From Ziziphus jujuba (Eukaryota; Streptophyta; Magnoliopsida; Rosales; Rhamnaceae), in the NCBI RefSeq assembly GCF_031755915.1, contig NC_083382.1, positions 14,459,501-14,523,500 of the forward strand: 64,000 nt of DNA, written 5' to 3'. The notes under the pieces are model-generated. The model was not told where the DNA came from. It ran no database searches and saw only the letters and a list, made by a program, of their open reading frames with translations. Below, one piece after another: positions 1 through 13,400 of this stretch (the first letter of the stretch is position 1; each line of letters starts with the position of its first letter). Both the position numbers and the translations under genes were made by a program.

Positions 1-2448
1 TGAATCGCTATTTTTCAGTTCATCAAGGACTCCAGAATCTGGGTTTTCACCGCTAATGTAATTTTGTAATCTATTGTACATTCCTGTTGAAACAAAACCC
101 TGTTCTCTAAGCAACGTCAAAATCTCATCTGCGACTTCCACATTTCCTTCCCCTTTCAAATATTCAAGGCATGCAGCCAAAGTAAATCTGTTTGGCTTCC
201 ATTGTTGTTCACAGGCCAAGACTGCTTTCTTCATGGTTTCAACAGCCTTTGCCATCTGACCATCCATATAATATCCAGTGGACATACAATTCCAAATTCT
301 AGCATCTGGCTTTTTTCCACTCTCTATAAGACGTTTGATATATGCTTCAGCCTTCTCCGGAAGTCCCTTTTTCCAATAAGCACGGATCAACATGCATGGA
401 ACCCGAAAGTCTAGGCGTGTATCCCCAGATTCCCACTCCTCCAGAATCTTCTCCGCACCATCAATATCATTAAGCTTTACTAATGAGCTTAGCACACAAA
501 CATAGCCTGAGTTGTATCGTCTCCCGATATTTTTGTATAAGTTCCAAATGCGATACACCTCATCTTTATTCGCTAAAACAGCATATAAAGTGAGAAGTTG
601 CTCATATGCAAACCTCCTTGCCTTACCGCCAATTAGTTGCTCTGATCTCCTAAGCATGGTCAATGCCTTTTCAAATTGGCCAGCTTTCAAATACCCATTC
701 GCAATAATGACATAAGTATTCCAATCTATATCCACTAAAGGGTCAGCTTCCATACTTGTTAAAAGCTTTTCCATTCCCTCTATGTCAGAATTAGCTGCAT
801 AAGCATTCAACCGGATGTTAAATGTAAATTTGTCACACTTGATGCCTTTGGCTTCCATCTCTTGCACTAGACTAGCTAGTTTCTCATGTTTACTCATCTG
901 AGAATAGAGGCTCAACATAACATTATAAGACAATGAATTTTTTAGAAAACCCAACTCCCTCATCTCCTTGAAAATGACCTCTGCTTTATCGAAAGATTGT
1001 TTCTCTGCATAGCAATTTAACAGCGCCCCATGGATTTGATAGCCTCTTAATGAGTCTGGGATGCTATCAAAATACTTTTCAGCTTGTTCTAGACCATGAA
1101 CTTTTGAGATCAAGTCCAGATGGACTGCAGTATCTCCAGATGATAGGCCATGATTCCTTTCAATGCTTATCCATTCTGATATCTGACAAATAACACATTC
1201 CAAGAGTCCTCAATTTTAAGATCATAAATTCATGTCATCAATTGAGCTCAGTTGAGCAGATAATCACATTCCTAACATCCCTCAAAAGTTAAAAGCTTAC
1301 AACCTGCATGATAATCCATATAAATGCAATAATTTTGGCAAATGTAGAGAAGAGAAATCAAACTCCAACTATACACTGAGAAATCAACTTTTTTGTTCCT
1401 TCATTGCTTGTTCGATGATGGATTTACTACTGAAAGACTTGATGCAATCAGACATACAGCTTCTTGCTACCATACAAAAAATATGGAAGTTGAAACTTTT
1501 GCATACAGCTTCTTGTACCATACAAAAAATATAGAAATTGAAACTTTTAAACATGTATGGCGTGCAATCAAAGAGCAAAAGAAGCATAAATGAGGATCAA
1601 TAGTTGGACAACGAACAAAGGAAAGATACAAAAATAAAGCACCAAAAGAAACTCAAGATAAAGAAAAATAGGGGACAAAACATGGGTAGCTTTAGTTTTG
1701 TCGAGAAAAAGACATGATCAAATGACCTTCTACATTTGATTTTTTACATCAGCATTTAATTTTTCCATCTTCTCTAAAATATCCTAAAATGGAACATCAT
1801 TCATGTTCATAAATTCCCTTGCTATAATCACAAAAATCATATTTGCGCTTCTCAACCTGAAAACCCAATATTCCTTTCTCAAATATCATATTTATTTGTG
1901 CTTCACAACCTGAAAAATTCATTATTTCTTTCTCTGTGTTTCATAATTTCTAGAATACACAAACCAGGGACAAATGATTTTCACATGGAAATGAAATTGT
2001 TAAAAAATATTTAACCATTTCATTGTTCCTTTCTACAAGTTCCAATTTTTATAATTCACATGCAGGGAAAATGATCTCCCAAAAAAAATCTTGAAGATCA
2101 GAAACTATGTTAGCAAAAAAAAAAAGTTCACATTTCAAGCATTGTTTCCCCCCCTTTTTCTTGAGCTGAAATAAATACCTGGAGAGCGTGAGTGAAGCGA
2201 CGATATTTACGAAGTTGCCTGATAATCTTCTGAAGCTGAGCTTGCTTGACATCTCTACCTTGTTCAACCCATTGGTTGAGCACGGGTACAATGGAAACCC
2301 TAGGGTTTCCAATCCGCGAAATCCTATCGTACAGAGAATCAACTGGAGGGGAAGAGGAGCTGAGGGCTTCAGTGGAGTAGAACAGGACTCTGGAAACCCT
2401 AAAAACGCCATAACTAAACCATGGATTTGAACCGAGCAGGTTTCTCAT
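1..2448 (-). CDS. P-class pentatricopeptide-repeat protein, predicted mitochondrial (3' end cut by window edge)
   Basis: Two exons read on the minus strand: exon 1 at 2448-2179 (90 codons) and exon 2 from 1182 to the left edge (394 codons, no stop reached). The 996-nt intron has a CAG|GTATTT donor and a TTTGTCAG acceptor, phase 0. I checked exon 2 triplet by triplet and found no stop. The start is ATG at 2448. The N-terminus (MRNLLGSNPWFSYGVF, then RVLFYSTEA) is arginine-bearing and acid-free, as in mitochondrial presequences. After the intron come tandem helix-pair repeats of about 35 residues, for example SYNVMLSLYSQMSKHEKLAS and GYLKAGQFEKALTMLRRSE. P-class PPR proteins bind organelle RNA and act in its stability, splicing or translation; the target cannot be read here. 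The closest layout I know is the Arabidopsis At2g20710/At4g21705-like group. It is a paralogue of the gene at 15886-18422. Only a few C-terminal residues should be missing. Confidence 0.87.
1454..1550. repeat. 48-bp tandem dimer inside the intron of the first PPR gene
   Basis: Two adjacent copies of about 48 bp, each starting CATACAGCTTCTTG and ending in a TTGAAACTTTT run, at 1454-1502 and 1503-1550. They differ at only a few bases. The small open frames on both strands here come from this repeat and are not genes. Confidence 0.75.
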
Positions 2449-2531
2449 CGAACTACTCTTTTCGATTCTCTTGCCTTACCAGAGGTTTTGGGAGGGTTTT
2501 AGGCGTTTTGGATTGGGAAAAGGGTTTGGGT

Positions 2532-3005
2532 TTAGGGTTACTTATTGGGCTTATTTTTTGGGCTTTAAAATGATACTAGGCCCATTCACTTTTTTTTTTT
2601 TTTTCTCCCCTTGGGAATTGCTCATTCTCTATTCTAATTATGAATTCTGTGCATGAAATAAAATACTATTCTTGTATCATTATGTTTGATAGGGACATTT
2701 AAAATTTCTAGCTCCTAGTGTTTTTTTTTTTCTTTTTATTAGACCATAAAATTTATTTAGATTAAAGGATTTAGGGATGGCTATTGGGCCTTTTTTGGGC
2801 TTTAAAGGGATACTAGGCCCATTCACTTTTTTTTTTTTTTTTTTTTTCATGGGAATTGCTCATTCTCTATTCTAATTATAAATTCTATGCATGAAATAAA
2901 TACTATTCTTGTATCAATATGTTTGATAGGGACATTTAAAATTTCTAGCTCCTAATTTTTTTTTTTTATTAGACCATAAAATTTATGTAGATTAAAAGAT
3001 TTATC
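2532..3005. repeat. Tandem duplication (about 237 bp x 2) upstream of the first PPR gene
   Basis: Unit 1 (about 2532-2770) and unit 2 (about 2771-3005) are adjacent direct copies. Shared blocks in order are a TATTGGGC start, GATACTAGGCCCATTCACT plus a T tract, GGGAATTGCTCATTCTCTAT, ATGTTTGATAGGGACATTTA and TTAGACCATAAAATTTAT. They differ mainly in T-tract length and scattered substitutions. The block starts about 85 bp upstream of the PPR start codon, so it may overlap that gene's promoter. Confidence 0.85.
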
Positions 3006-3208
3006 TTGAGCATTTTCAAAGCACTCTTTAAATACACACACACATACACACACATATTTTAAAGAGCTAGCTCTTAAAAGGAATTTTAATAGATTCTTTA
3101 TTTTGATTTTTTAAGATAAAAAGTTGAATTAAGTCTCCAAATATAAAACCATATTTATTTTTTATTTTAATAGTATATTGATATAATTTTAACGTCACAC
3201 ATTATTAC

Positions 3209-3727
3209 TAGGAATGTCAATAGGGTGGGACAGAATAGGTTTTTAAAATACCATCCCATCCTCATGGAAAATTTTCCATTCCGTTTCCGTGGTTTTTCCT
3301 ATTTCTTTAGATGCAGAATGGAGATGGGGCGGGATGGTTTTCCTTTTTTTTTTTTTTTTTTAAATAATTGATATAATTTTTTTTTTTGGAGAAATTTATA
3401 TAAATTTTTTTTTATGAATGAAATGTAAATAAAGTGATTAAAATGCAATAATAATATAATAAAATACATTAAGGTTCAAATTTATAATTATAATAAAATA
3501 CATCCTTAAAAAATATAATATCAAAATACATAATATATATATATATATATATATAAGTAAATATATATGGGCCTGGTTCTTTATACCTTGGTCCCGGCCC
3601 GACCCGATTTGAGCCTTAAGGATGAAAACCAGCTCCGTCTCGCAGTTTCGATTTTTCGGGAAAAAACCACCCGTTAAGAGCAGTGCACTACAGTTTTTGG
3701 GATGTGCGGGGTAAATTGACATGTCTA
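3209..3727. mobile_element. Non-autonomous hAT-like DNA transposon (519 bp), 8-bp TSD
   Basis: The element is flanked by perfect 8-bp direct repeats ATTATTAC at 3201-3208 and 3728-3735. Its ends are imperfect inverted repeats: TAGGAATGTCAATAGGGTGG on the left, and TAGACATGTCAATTTACCCC when the right end is reverse-complemented. An 8-bp duplication and short TIRs starting TAG fit the hAT superfamily. There is no transposase frame. The inside holds T tracts, a TA microsatellite near 3532-3554, and GC-richer subterminal blocks. Confidence 0.8.
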
Positions 3728-4010
3728 ATTATTACATGCCACTATTATAATATTTAATAGATAATTCATATTAAAGAAAAAACAAAAAAGGAAGAAGATA
3801 TTATAAGTAAATGTCTTATATATAAAATAAAAATAGAGATCAAGAATAAAGAGTTATGTTGAAGGATCTTTGAAGTTTTTACTCTTTTATCTTAAAAAAT
3901 ACTTTTTATAATGGAAAATATACTTTTTATTTTAAAGATTACCTTTAGATATGTTCTTACAGTTGAACTAGACTAGTTTATGATAGTAATTATAGTTAGA
4001 AAAAAACTTT

Positions 4011-5624
4011 TTGAAATGAGGCAAGATTGGTTTTAAATAAGATTCAAAATTTCGATATCAATAAAAATATCGAAAGTTCAAAATATGAAAATTTTCATGA
4101 AAATATCAAAAAATATCGAATATCGATAAAAATTCATAAAAAAATGATGGAAATCTATTTTAAAAAATAGAAATTTTTGTTAAAATTTTATCATTAGCTT
4201 ATTTAAACAATCAATTATCAAATTGTTTATAAAAGTTACAAAAATATTGGATAGAATTATATTTTTCTTAATCAATTTAATTTATAGTAAGTGATAACGA
4301 TCATAAACAAACTATTATTGATAAAAATATGCCCAAAAAAAATATTTATATATATATATTTGATAAATTATTTATTTTACAATTACATTATAATTTATAA
4401 ATATCATCTCAATATTCATAAAAATCTTAGATAATTGAAACTTATTAATATCTTTCTAACTTTTATTTTGAAATGTGAAATGTGAAAAATAATTATTAAA
4501 AGATGGATCTTCTTTATAAATTTTCATGTAATTATTAATATGTCGACCATAAGGATCTTGTTTAAATATAGTTAAATTTTCACTTTGTTTTAAGTACTTA
4601 AAAAACAATTAAAATGTTAAAAAAAAAAACTATCACTAAAGTTAATTTGGTAAAATAATTTACTAAGTAGCAATAATATTTTTGAATTTTTTATAAAAAA
4701 ATTCATAGATAGTTTCAAAAATTCCATGGAAATTTCGATGGATATAATGGATTTTTTAACCAAATTATTAAAGATTTGATATAGATATTTTGACGAAAAT
4801 TTCCATTGAAATTTTGGCAAAATTTTAAAAATTTCAATGGATATTATGAAAATTCTACTTGTTTCCATTTAGAATCTAAATTTTATTTCGACTTTTTAAA
4901 AACATGAAAATTTCAAAAAAATATCGAATATTTTAAACCTTGGTTTTAAAGAGGAATCCAAGTGTTTTGGTTGTTGGTTATTGAATTGATTGAATTTTGT
5001 AGCTTGCAATTGAAAACAAATATGTAGCTAATGAGCTGCTTCTTCAAATTGATGGGTTTTAATAATTTTTTAAGTGTTTTTCAAACTTAAAATGAACCAA
5101 AAAGCTTAATTTCATTTCATTACTTTGAGAATTTTGAAGGGTTTTGTATTTGTTTTACTATGGAGATTTATTTGGTTGATTGAAGCTCTTACCTTTAATA
5201 GTTCAGGTTAATAGTCAGCTTCTACAACCTCCCAAAAATCAAAAGCTTGAAGATAAACTTTCATTTGTGTAGACCAATCTAGATAATTTTCTCCATTGAA
5301 GATTGGTGTTGAAGGTGCTGAAAAATGAGAAGATGTCATTGAAACAAATTGGTGTTCTTCCGTTTCTTATTCACAAACTTACTTTACAAAGAATTGAAAT
5401 AAGGTTTTGATACCAATTTGAAGTGAGGCAAGGTTGGTTCTAAAGAGGAATTGAAGTATTTTGGTTGTTGGTGATTGAATTGGTTGAAGTTTTTGACTCA
5501 CGGTTTTAAAAACAAGTATACAGCCTACTTCCTCAATTTTATGGGTTTTAGTCTTTTGCTTAAGTGTTTTTCAAACTCAAAATGAACCAAAAAGATTAAT
5601 TTTCTTTCAATACTTTGTGAAAAT
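4011..5624. repeat. Direct repeat of about 208 bp; first copy split by the Mutator-like insertion
   Basis: Copy A is 4011-4037 joined to 4951-5131. Copy B is 5418-5624. Shared blocks include GAGGCAAG(A/G)TTGGTT, TTTTGGTTGTTGGT, AGTGTTTTTCAAACT and AAAATGAACCAAAAAG. Copy B preserves the pre-insertion junction of copy A. No coding potential is seen. Confidence 0.75.
4038..4941. mobile_element. Non-autonomous Mutator-like (MULE-type) insertion, about 904 bp, 9-bp TSD
   Basis: The segment is bounded by perfect direct repeats GGTTTTAAA at 4029-4037 and 4942-4950; the match can be extended to 11 bp. Its ends are imperfect inverted repeats: AAGATTCAAAATTTCGATAT on the left, and AAGGTTTAAAATATTCGATA for the reverse-complemented right end. 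A related sequence at 5418-5624 has the same flanks joined without the insert, so it acts as an empty site. A 9-bp duplication is typical of the Mutator superfamily. No transposase is encoded. The interior is very AT-rich with repeated ATCGATA/AAATTTTC-type motifs. Confidence 0.72.
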
Positions 5625-8600
5625 ATTACAATAAAAAACTAGTGTGAATATAAGATTGAAAATTGTCCACAAAAAATTAGGAGCAAGTGCTTCACTTTGA
5701 AGCATTTGGTAATAGGAATGCAAGGTCATCATGTATGGTCCAATGTTTCTTGCTATCTGCCTTTCTCTCATAGCTTACTCAAGGTAAAGTAGCTCATCCC
5801 TTTCTTGACACATGTTACTTGTCCCATTGGTTGAATTTGAGCTTGCCATGTCATTAAGCTTTTCCAAGTAGGCCAAGCTTCTCAACTAGCTTAAACAGCT
5901 CCCTTAAACCATTTTCTAAACTGGCTTTTAAGCATAATTATGACATTTGGTGTTTTTAATCCTACTTAAAAACCCTAAAAAAAAAGTTTAAAATCTAAAC
6001 AAATAAGCATGAAAAACACAAAATACATGCCCTCAGCTTTGAATCACTTAGCCTCGGGTTTACCTCAAAGTATTGCCACATTGCCACATTCTCTAACACT
6101 TTTGTCAAACATATTGATACGTTATAAGTGTTTCTTCTATTATATTGTAGAGTTTAGGGCTAATTACATTTTAATTTGTTACAATTTGGTGCTTTTTTGA
6201 ATTTTAACTAACAGAGCTTAATAGTCTTACTACACTTTACACTCTAGCTTTCTTTGATATTGTTAGATCGCTCTGGATGCTTCAAAAGGACCTTAGCCTA
6301 TTATCTAGCTTCCTCAACTTGAGTGGATTTGATTTTGAACCTTTATAGTAATTATAGTTATTCCTTTTTTTTCTTTTCCTTCTTTCTCAGCAACTAGATG
6401 TGGGAAAGCCTACTTTCTTCTATCTAATAATTTAAATTATATCAAATGTTAATTTAGAATATATTAAAATGTAAAATCTTAAACTAGATCTAAAAATCTG
6501 CATTTTTAGTATCTTGTAGTTTGAAATTTGAAATAGTTTAATAACATTTATGTGACATGGACCATCTTTTCTTTTAAAAAAATCAAGGGTACCAAAATAA
6601 AAAATTTTAAAAATAGTTTCAATATTTTGCACTTTAATATCGTTTATTTCGTAAATTAATACAATTTTAATATAATCATGTAAGATGACATTTAAATCCT
6701 GTAGTTAAAAGTCAAATAAAATCCAAATTTAATAAATTAAAAGATCGAGGATCTAAATTACTGAATCAAAAAGTTAAAAACCTAAATTCTTATATTCTAA
6801 AAGTTGAAGGTACCAAAGTATCCCTAGAGTTTATTTGTTGTTTACAAAATATGAGGGGTTATTAAAAATTATTTGATAGTTGTAGGACGTTTAATGTAGT
6901 TTTGCTTTTAATTTACAAAGTAAACATAATGATAGAGGAAAGCAACCAAAAGCTATTAACGATTTTAATTATTCGCAAGTTGTATTAAATCCTTTTATTT
7001 TGTTTTCCAATAAAATAGAATTTTCTCTATGGAATGAATTTTAAAACAAGGTTACATTATCTTTAGAAAGAGCAAATTTTAAAATGCGTCCCCATGATTT
7101 GCACTTTTTGCATTTATAATATTTCTTTGTTTCTAGAAAATATGAAGGCCTGTTTGATATTATTTTGCAAAGAGGTTATTTATTTTACAAATTAAAAAAC
7201 AATAAAAAAAAATGTCTTTAGCAATTGTTTTTGAAACATAGAATCTGCAAAAAGTTGTGACATTTTTATAAAATATAGATAAATTTAGAATACATCTCAA
7301 AAATGTTTTACATGTATCTAGAAAGTTTTAAAAACTGAGATATTAAAGAGAGTAGATAATATTTATCTTTTTAAATTAAAAAATATTTATTTAATAGATA
7401 TATACAACATATTAACACATATCAGATACAAACATGAATGATGTTTACCATTTTCAACAAGAAATATTTATATATATATATATATATATATAATATTTAA
7501 ACATTATCGAACATGATTTTACCATTTTATTTTCCATAAAATATTTTTAAATATATTTTTGGATTTTTTTTTAATTCTAAAAGTACAAAATCGAATTTGT
7601 CATTTTCATTCTATAAAATTATAAAATTTGTTTTAGAAAATATCACTGAATAAACTCTAATTCCTCTCTCTCACATTCTACTTTTAGTTTAGTTTAGTAT
7701 TTATTTATTTATTTTTAATCAGAACTTTGGGAAGAAGAGATTCCCAATCATATTGAAGTTTAAGCAAATGTATTTTAAGTGGTTTTATCATTAGATTAGT
7801 TTAACAATATTAATTGTTCATCAACCTATGATATATATGTATATATATATATATATATTATAACAGAATGACAATTTTGACCTTTATTTAATGACATAAT
7901 CATTTGGTATGGTCATAAATTTATCATCATTTTCATTAGATAAAGGTAATTTTATTATTGAAAGTATATTCTTATTTATTTATTTTTTAATTTTTAGAAA
8001 TAGACCGCTTAATGGTGACTCTGTCAGAATTTTTACACGACTAGTTGTTCACTGGGATTAAATTGAACCAAAATTGAAATGTAGGAGAGATAAATTATAA
8101 TTTTAAAAACATAATATTTCTTTGGGTCCATATATAAAAATGCAACCCTTAAATGGGTGTATAAGTATTAGGATTCTCAAGTGTAATTTTAAAGGTACTA
8201 AAGTTCAGATTAAGTTTTCAAAATTTTGAAATGATTTGTTCAAGTTTAGCTTAGTTTGACTTGTCATAATACAAAAATCTAAAAATTTGAATTTTTTTAA
8301 TCTATTATTTTTTTTAGTAAAATGTTTATAAAATCAAAATACAAAAAAAAAAAAAAATAAATTTATGGATTATAACTATTTAATGTTTTTAAATTAATAA
8401 TATAATATTTTGTGTAAAAACGTTTAAATAACAAATTAGATTTAGTCACGAGTTTCATTGTTGTTTAAGATCGGCTTGCAAACTTTATTTTTTGTTAAAG
8501 ATTGATGCATTTTTTTGACGGGTCAAACTTGAGAGAATTAAAACCAATTTGAGGTAAAACCAAATTTTGAACTGTTCAAATCTATTTGCAGCAGTGCTCT

Positions 8601-10472
8601 TAAAGTAATCTAGTGATTAATAATGGACATCGTGATAGTTTTATTAGGACGAGATTCAGTCAAACTTGGACTAGGGCTTGTAAATAGGCTTGAACGGCTC
8701 CAAATCAAATTGATTCACTTGGTTTAAGCTTGCATGAATTTGGTTCATGCAAAAAATAAGTCAATCTTGTATAGCAAATGAAGCTCGTATAATATGCATG
8801 CTGATAGTGAAATTTTAATAGTTTATGCGTAGTTTATGAATAGTTTTAAATTTGTAATTTTTTCCATATATAAATATTTTTTATTCATGTAAATATAGAG
8901 AAAACTCATAACACAAAAATATTATTTTTTATTTTAAAAAATTTATAAAAATATGTATTAATAATTTAACGGTGAAAACAAATTTGAAAAATAAAAAATT
9001 GAAAATTTTTAGACTTTTATCTTACAACAACATAGGATCGAGCTAAGCTTAAATTTTTTTTTAAACAAGCTGAGCCAATTTTGAGAAAAGGAATTTCAAA
9101 ATTTTATAAGCTCCATTTGAGATTGATCACCATAAGATTATGTGAGACAAGTTTAAGAATTCTAATATTTGGTTCCAATTTGACTCATGTACATTTTTAA
9201 TTTGGATCGTTTTCCAAAGAAAAATGGGTTTTTAGTAGATTGTTGTGATAGAGACAATATTGGAGTATTTTGTTAGGAAAATGAGTGTATCGTAAGGGGA
9301 AAAAAAAAAAAATGGTATAAAATAGAGATGACTATTTTGAAATTAACCTATCGTCCCTGCTGTATATGCACTCGGTCTATTTTATTTTATATCTTTACAA
9401 GTATCAAGTGATAATAATAATAATGATGATGATGATGAATTGTGGAACAGCTGCTTGTTTGAAGAAAGTCGCCAATAGGTGTTAAATAAAAAAAAAAAAA
9501 ATGATGAGACTATAGATGTTGAGATAAAATAAAGTGGTCCGTAGATCATTTATTCTTATATAATATTTTCATAAAATTTGTTTGACGAGCACTAAAAATA
9601 GAATAAAAATATTAAAATATTAAACCATATCAATATTTTTTTATATTTTATATTAAAAATTTATAGAAAAATATAAAAATAGATAGTTAAAAAATTAATG
9701 GTATATTTGGTTTATGAAATAAACATATAAACAAAATTCATATTCCATATAAATTCATATTCCATATATATATACAAATATATATATATATATATTATAC
9801 TTGATAAATTTTATATTTAATAGTAGCTATTCCATAGACATATGAATATATATATTTTTATTTGAAAAAATAATAATTTTTTTTAAAACATCAGAATTTT
9901 TAATTTTATATTTCAATTTGGATAAATTTTAAAGTATCATTATAACATTTAGAGTTAAATTGATTACCATATACTAAAAATATAAAAATAAATATAAAAT
10001 TTAATTTTTATCAAATTTAAATTTTTTTAAAAAAATATTTATAAAAACTAAATTTCAATTTTAAATTATTATTTTTATCAAATAGATGAATAGAAATTAT
10101 TATGTTTTTTTCATTACCTATTTCTATTTTTAAAAAGAATGGTTATCCTGTTAGTCTAAGTAAAATTTTATTTTATTTTATTTATTTATTTATTTATTTT
10201 TGTTTAAAGATGCCCATTTAGAATAAATTTATAATTATATCACAAAGACTACGCTAGTCAATGATGAAGTCAACTGATTCCCAGCTGGAATGAATTTAAA
10301 AAGAAACGCTAAACCATTCCCAGATGGAAACTCAGACACATCTACTTCTTTCTTGTTGTATTTTATTTACGTGTGTGGGGATTTAAACTCGGGGTCACTG
10401 CCCAAGGCCACTGGATTGTCTGTCTCTGCAGGACTAAACCAACCTCATTCACCTGCATATAGTGGTAATATT

Positions 10473-13400
10473 ATGAACACTTATTATTATTTCTTGTTAT
10501 TTTTATTGGGAATCTCTTGGCATGGTGATGGCCTGGTTTCAAGCGTTTTGGCCTCCCACTTAGTCCCGCTCTCACCACCATCACCACACAATCATATGGT
10601 AATCGTTCTTTCTCAGCTTTATTGTTTCTCATATCATTTTTTCCTTTCATTTTTTTTTTCTTTTTTAATCTTGACCGTCGACCATAATTTATTTTTTTGT
10701 TGAAGCAATTGTCAAAATATATTAGAATCCTTTGTTTTGAATTCCCCAGATATAAGTGAATAAGTTAGATATCTCCATGTTTTTGTAATATAGGGGATTA
10801 GAGGGAAAGACAATCCTTAGGAGGATTGATGGAATAAATTGTGGGTATTTCCATGTTCTTGTCAATTTGATTATTATTATTTTATTTATTTACAAATATT
10901 TACTATAGAAGCTCTGCCTTGACGTTGTGTGGTTCAAATTAGGATGAATGAAATGTCCACAAACACCAATTTCTAAAAAATAAATAAAGAAAATAAAAAA
11001 TAAAATTTCTTAAGTATAGAAAATGTGTGGTTCAAATTTTTTCTAACATATTTTTCTGTTAATTGATTATTAGGACATAGAGATGAACAACACTGAAGGT
11101 CCACAAGATATTAATAAAGCATTCCAATTATTTGATGCTAACTTTTTCAGCAATACGAAGGTAAATTATTCAGGGAATATGGAAAATTGATAAATTTAAT
11201 TGGATCATAAACCATGTCATATGTTAATTCTATAGTTTTACTACTTCCTTTCTATCTTAGAAGCAAGAGATTGTGAAGGGTACAAAAGAGTTCAATATCC
11301 CAATAATCAGAGCTAATAGGGAACTAGTTGCTTCCACTAATGGAGGTTTGCATTACCCATCAGTTTTGGTCTTCAATCCAGAGTGGGGCATTAATACTAA
11401 TGGACAAGAACAAGGAGGCAAAAGATTCAAATATCCTTATTGTCTAAGCGGTGACATAAAAAGGCCACAAAATGAAGAAGATATTGCTTTCATGGATGTA
11501 AGTCTATAGCTACTTTCTATTACAATGGTACTGATAATATTCTCTATTGGAATTTCTTTGTCTCATAGATATATATCAATTTGATATCAGATTCTTGAAC
11601 TTGGAGAACTTATTAGGACAAAGCAAATTACATCCACAGAGCTTACTCAAATCTTTCTGAGAAGATTAAAAAGGTAATTTTAAAACAGCCTTTTCAAAAA
11701 CTTTCAGTGTTCTGTCTTCGAATTGAATGTTGAAGCCAGTATTCCAGTTTTCCCACCTTGTACTTGCAAGAGAAAGACTCAAACTAGAATAACAAATTAA
11801 GAGAGGGAATTTTCATGGTACGTGTTGTGTGGAATTGGACCAGACACTTTCCAACTTGAGATGGATTTTTTGTTTTCTTTTTTTTTTTTTTTTTATAATA
11901 AATTTATTTTGTCTATTTTTTCTGAAGTATAATTAAATTGGTCCTCTTTTCCCCTTATGGAAGGATTATATATTTTTATACTTGTTTGCAATTTGACTAA
12001 GTATAACATGTAGCAAAACTAAGTCGAAGAAAAAGATTCTCTAGGTTGGATTAGAAAGAAAAGCTGCCAAATGGCTTTCATTTATGGATTTATAGATTAA
12101 TTTACATTATTCTGGATCAATTTATGGCATATCATTGCTACACCACGAAAAAGGCGTTAATCTGATTACTAGCTCAAAGTAGGCTGATTAACTCCATATG
12201 GAAATCTATATACTAGTCTGGTTTGTTGTATGTATTCCTCTCTTACAACGTATAAAGTCCACATATAGAGTAATTAGATATTTGTTGAGTAGAAATAATA
12301 ATTTCTGTCTTATTTGGGGTGTATGTATCTTTGAACTACTTCAATGGGCATATATATTAATGATCAACAATGACTGGTACTACCAATCCAATCCACATCA
12401 TCTTATAAAGATGTGGATGATTTTGTTTGCCATTCTTTCACTTGGTGAAATGGCTCATTAATCACCTTTTCTCCTTTACAATAATGTAATACAATGTGAA
12501 AACTTCTGCAGGTACAATCATGTTCTTGAGGCTGTGGTAACTTACACTGAAGAATTAGCGTACAAGCAAGCAAAAGAGGCTGATGATTTGCTAGAACAAG
12601 GAGTGTATTTGGGTAACATCTCTTTTTCCAGTTGTCTCTCAACATAATCACACATTGTTTAGGGTTAAAATTTTTTTCACTGGTGTGATGATTATTATTA
12701 TTATTATTATTTTCATGATTCAAGAATTATGTACAATAACATTGTTTATTATATTTTTCTTTCAAAGGTCCTCTCCATGGGATTCCTTATGGATTGAAGG
12801 ATATAATTTCAGTACCCCAATACAAAACAACATGGGGTGCAAAAACTTTTAAGGATCAAGTTATTGACATTGAAGCTTGGGTTTACAAGAGGTAGCTAGT
12901 AAATCAATGTACATTAATGTAATACACAAATATGGCTTCAATTAATTGCAATTTATGACTCTTCTCCATATATATATGTACGTAGGTTGAAATCTGCAGG
13001 TGCGGTTCTTGTTGCCAAGCTTGTTACTGGATCTCTAGCCTATGATGATATCTGGTTTGGTGGTAGGACTAGAAATCCATGGAACATTGAGGAATATTCC
13101 ACAGGTTCATCAGCTGGACCTGCTGCATCCACTTCAGCAGGTACAAGGTTTTTTCCATTATGCTGCTCAATACAAAAGTCAACGATTTTACCATTTAGAC
13201 TGTCGCCGACTAATCACATTCATGTTACAAGTCGAGATTGCAAAAATGCATCTTATTAAAATGAAACAGGATGCTTTTGTTATGTGACAGGTATGGTTCC
13301 ATTTGCAATTGGATCAGAAACATCTGGTTCCATAACCTACCCTGCAGCTCGTTGTGGCGTCACGGCCTTGCGTCCAACTTTTGGCACGGTTGGTAGAACT

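Larger units (their letters stand above)
3736..10472. other. AT-rich intergenic region between first PPR gene and amidase
   Basis: Apart from the Mutator-like insertion and its flanking repeat (annotated separately), I see no gene. The region has AT microsatellites (near 7471-7491, 7827-7858 and 9779-9797), many A/T tracts, a GAT run near 9424-9439 and TTTA runs near 10170-10200. The stretch 8660-9140 has CTCG/GAGC-type blocks (GGCTTGAACGGCTCC, then a GAGCCAATTTT end), as in old plant DNA transposon debris, but no target duplication could be found. The part just before 10473 is the likely amidase promoter and 5' UTR. Confidence 0.6.

Noticed and set aside
8660..9140. Possible further DNA transposon with CTCG-type ends
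   Set aside because: Ends and target duplication could not be located.
10290..10472. N-terminal extension of the amidase from ATG 10290
   Set aside because: It is in frame but would place about 61 residues before a clear signal peptide; the downstream ATG 10473 is the better start.
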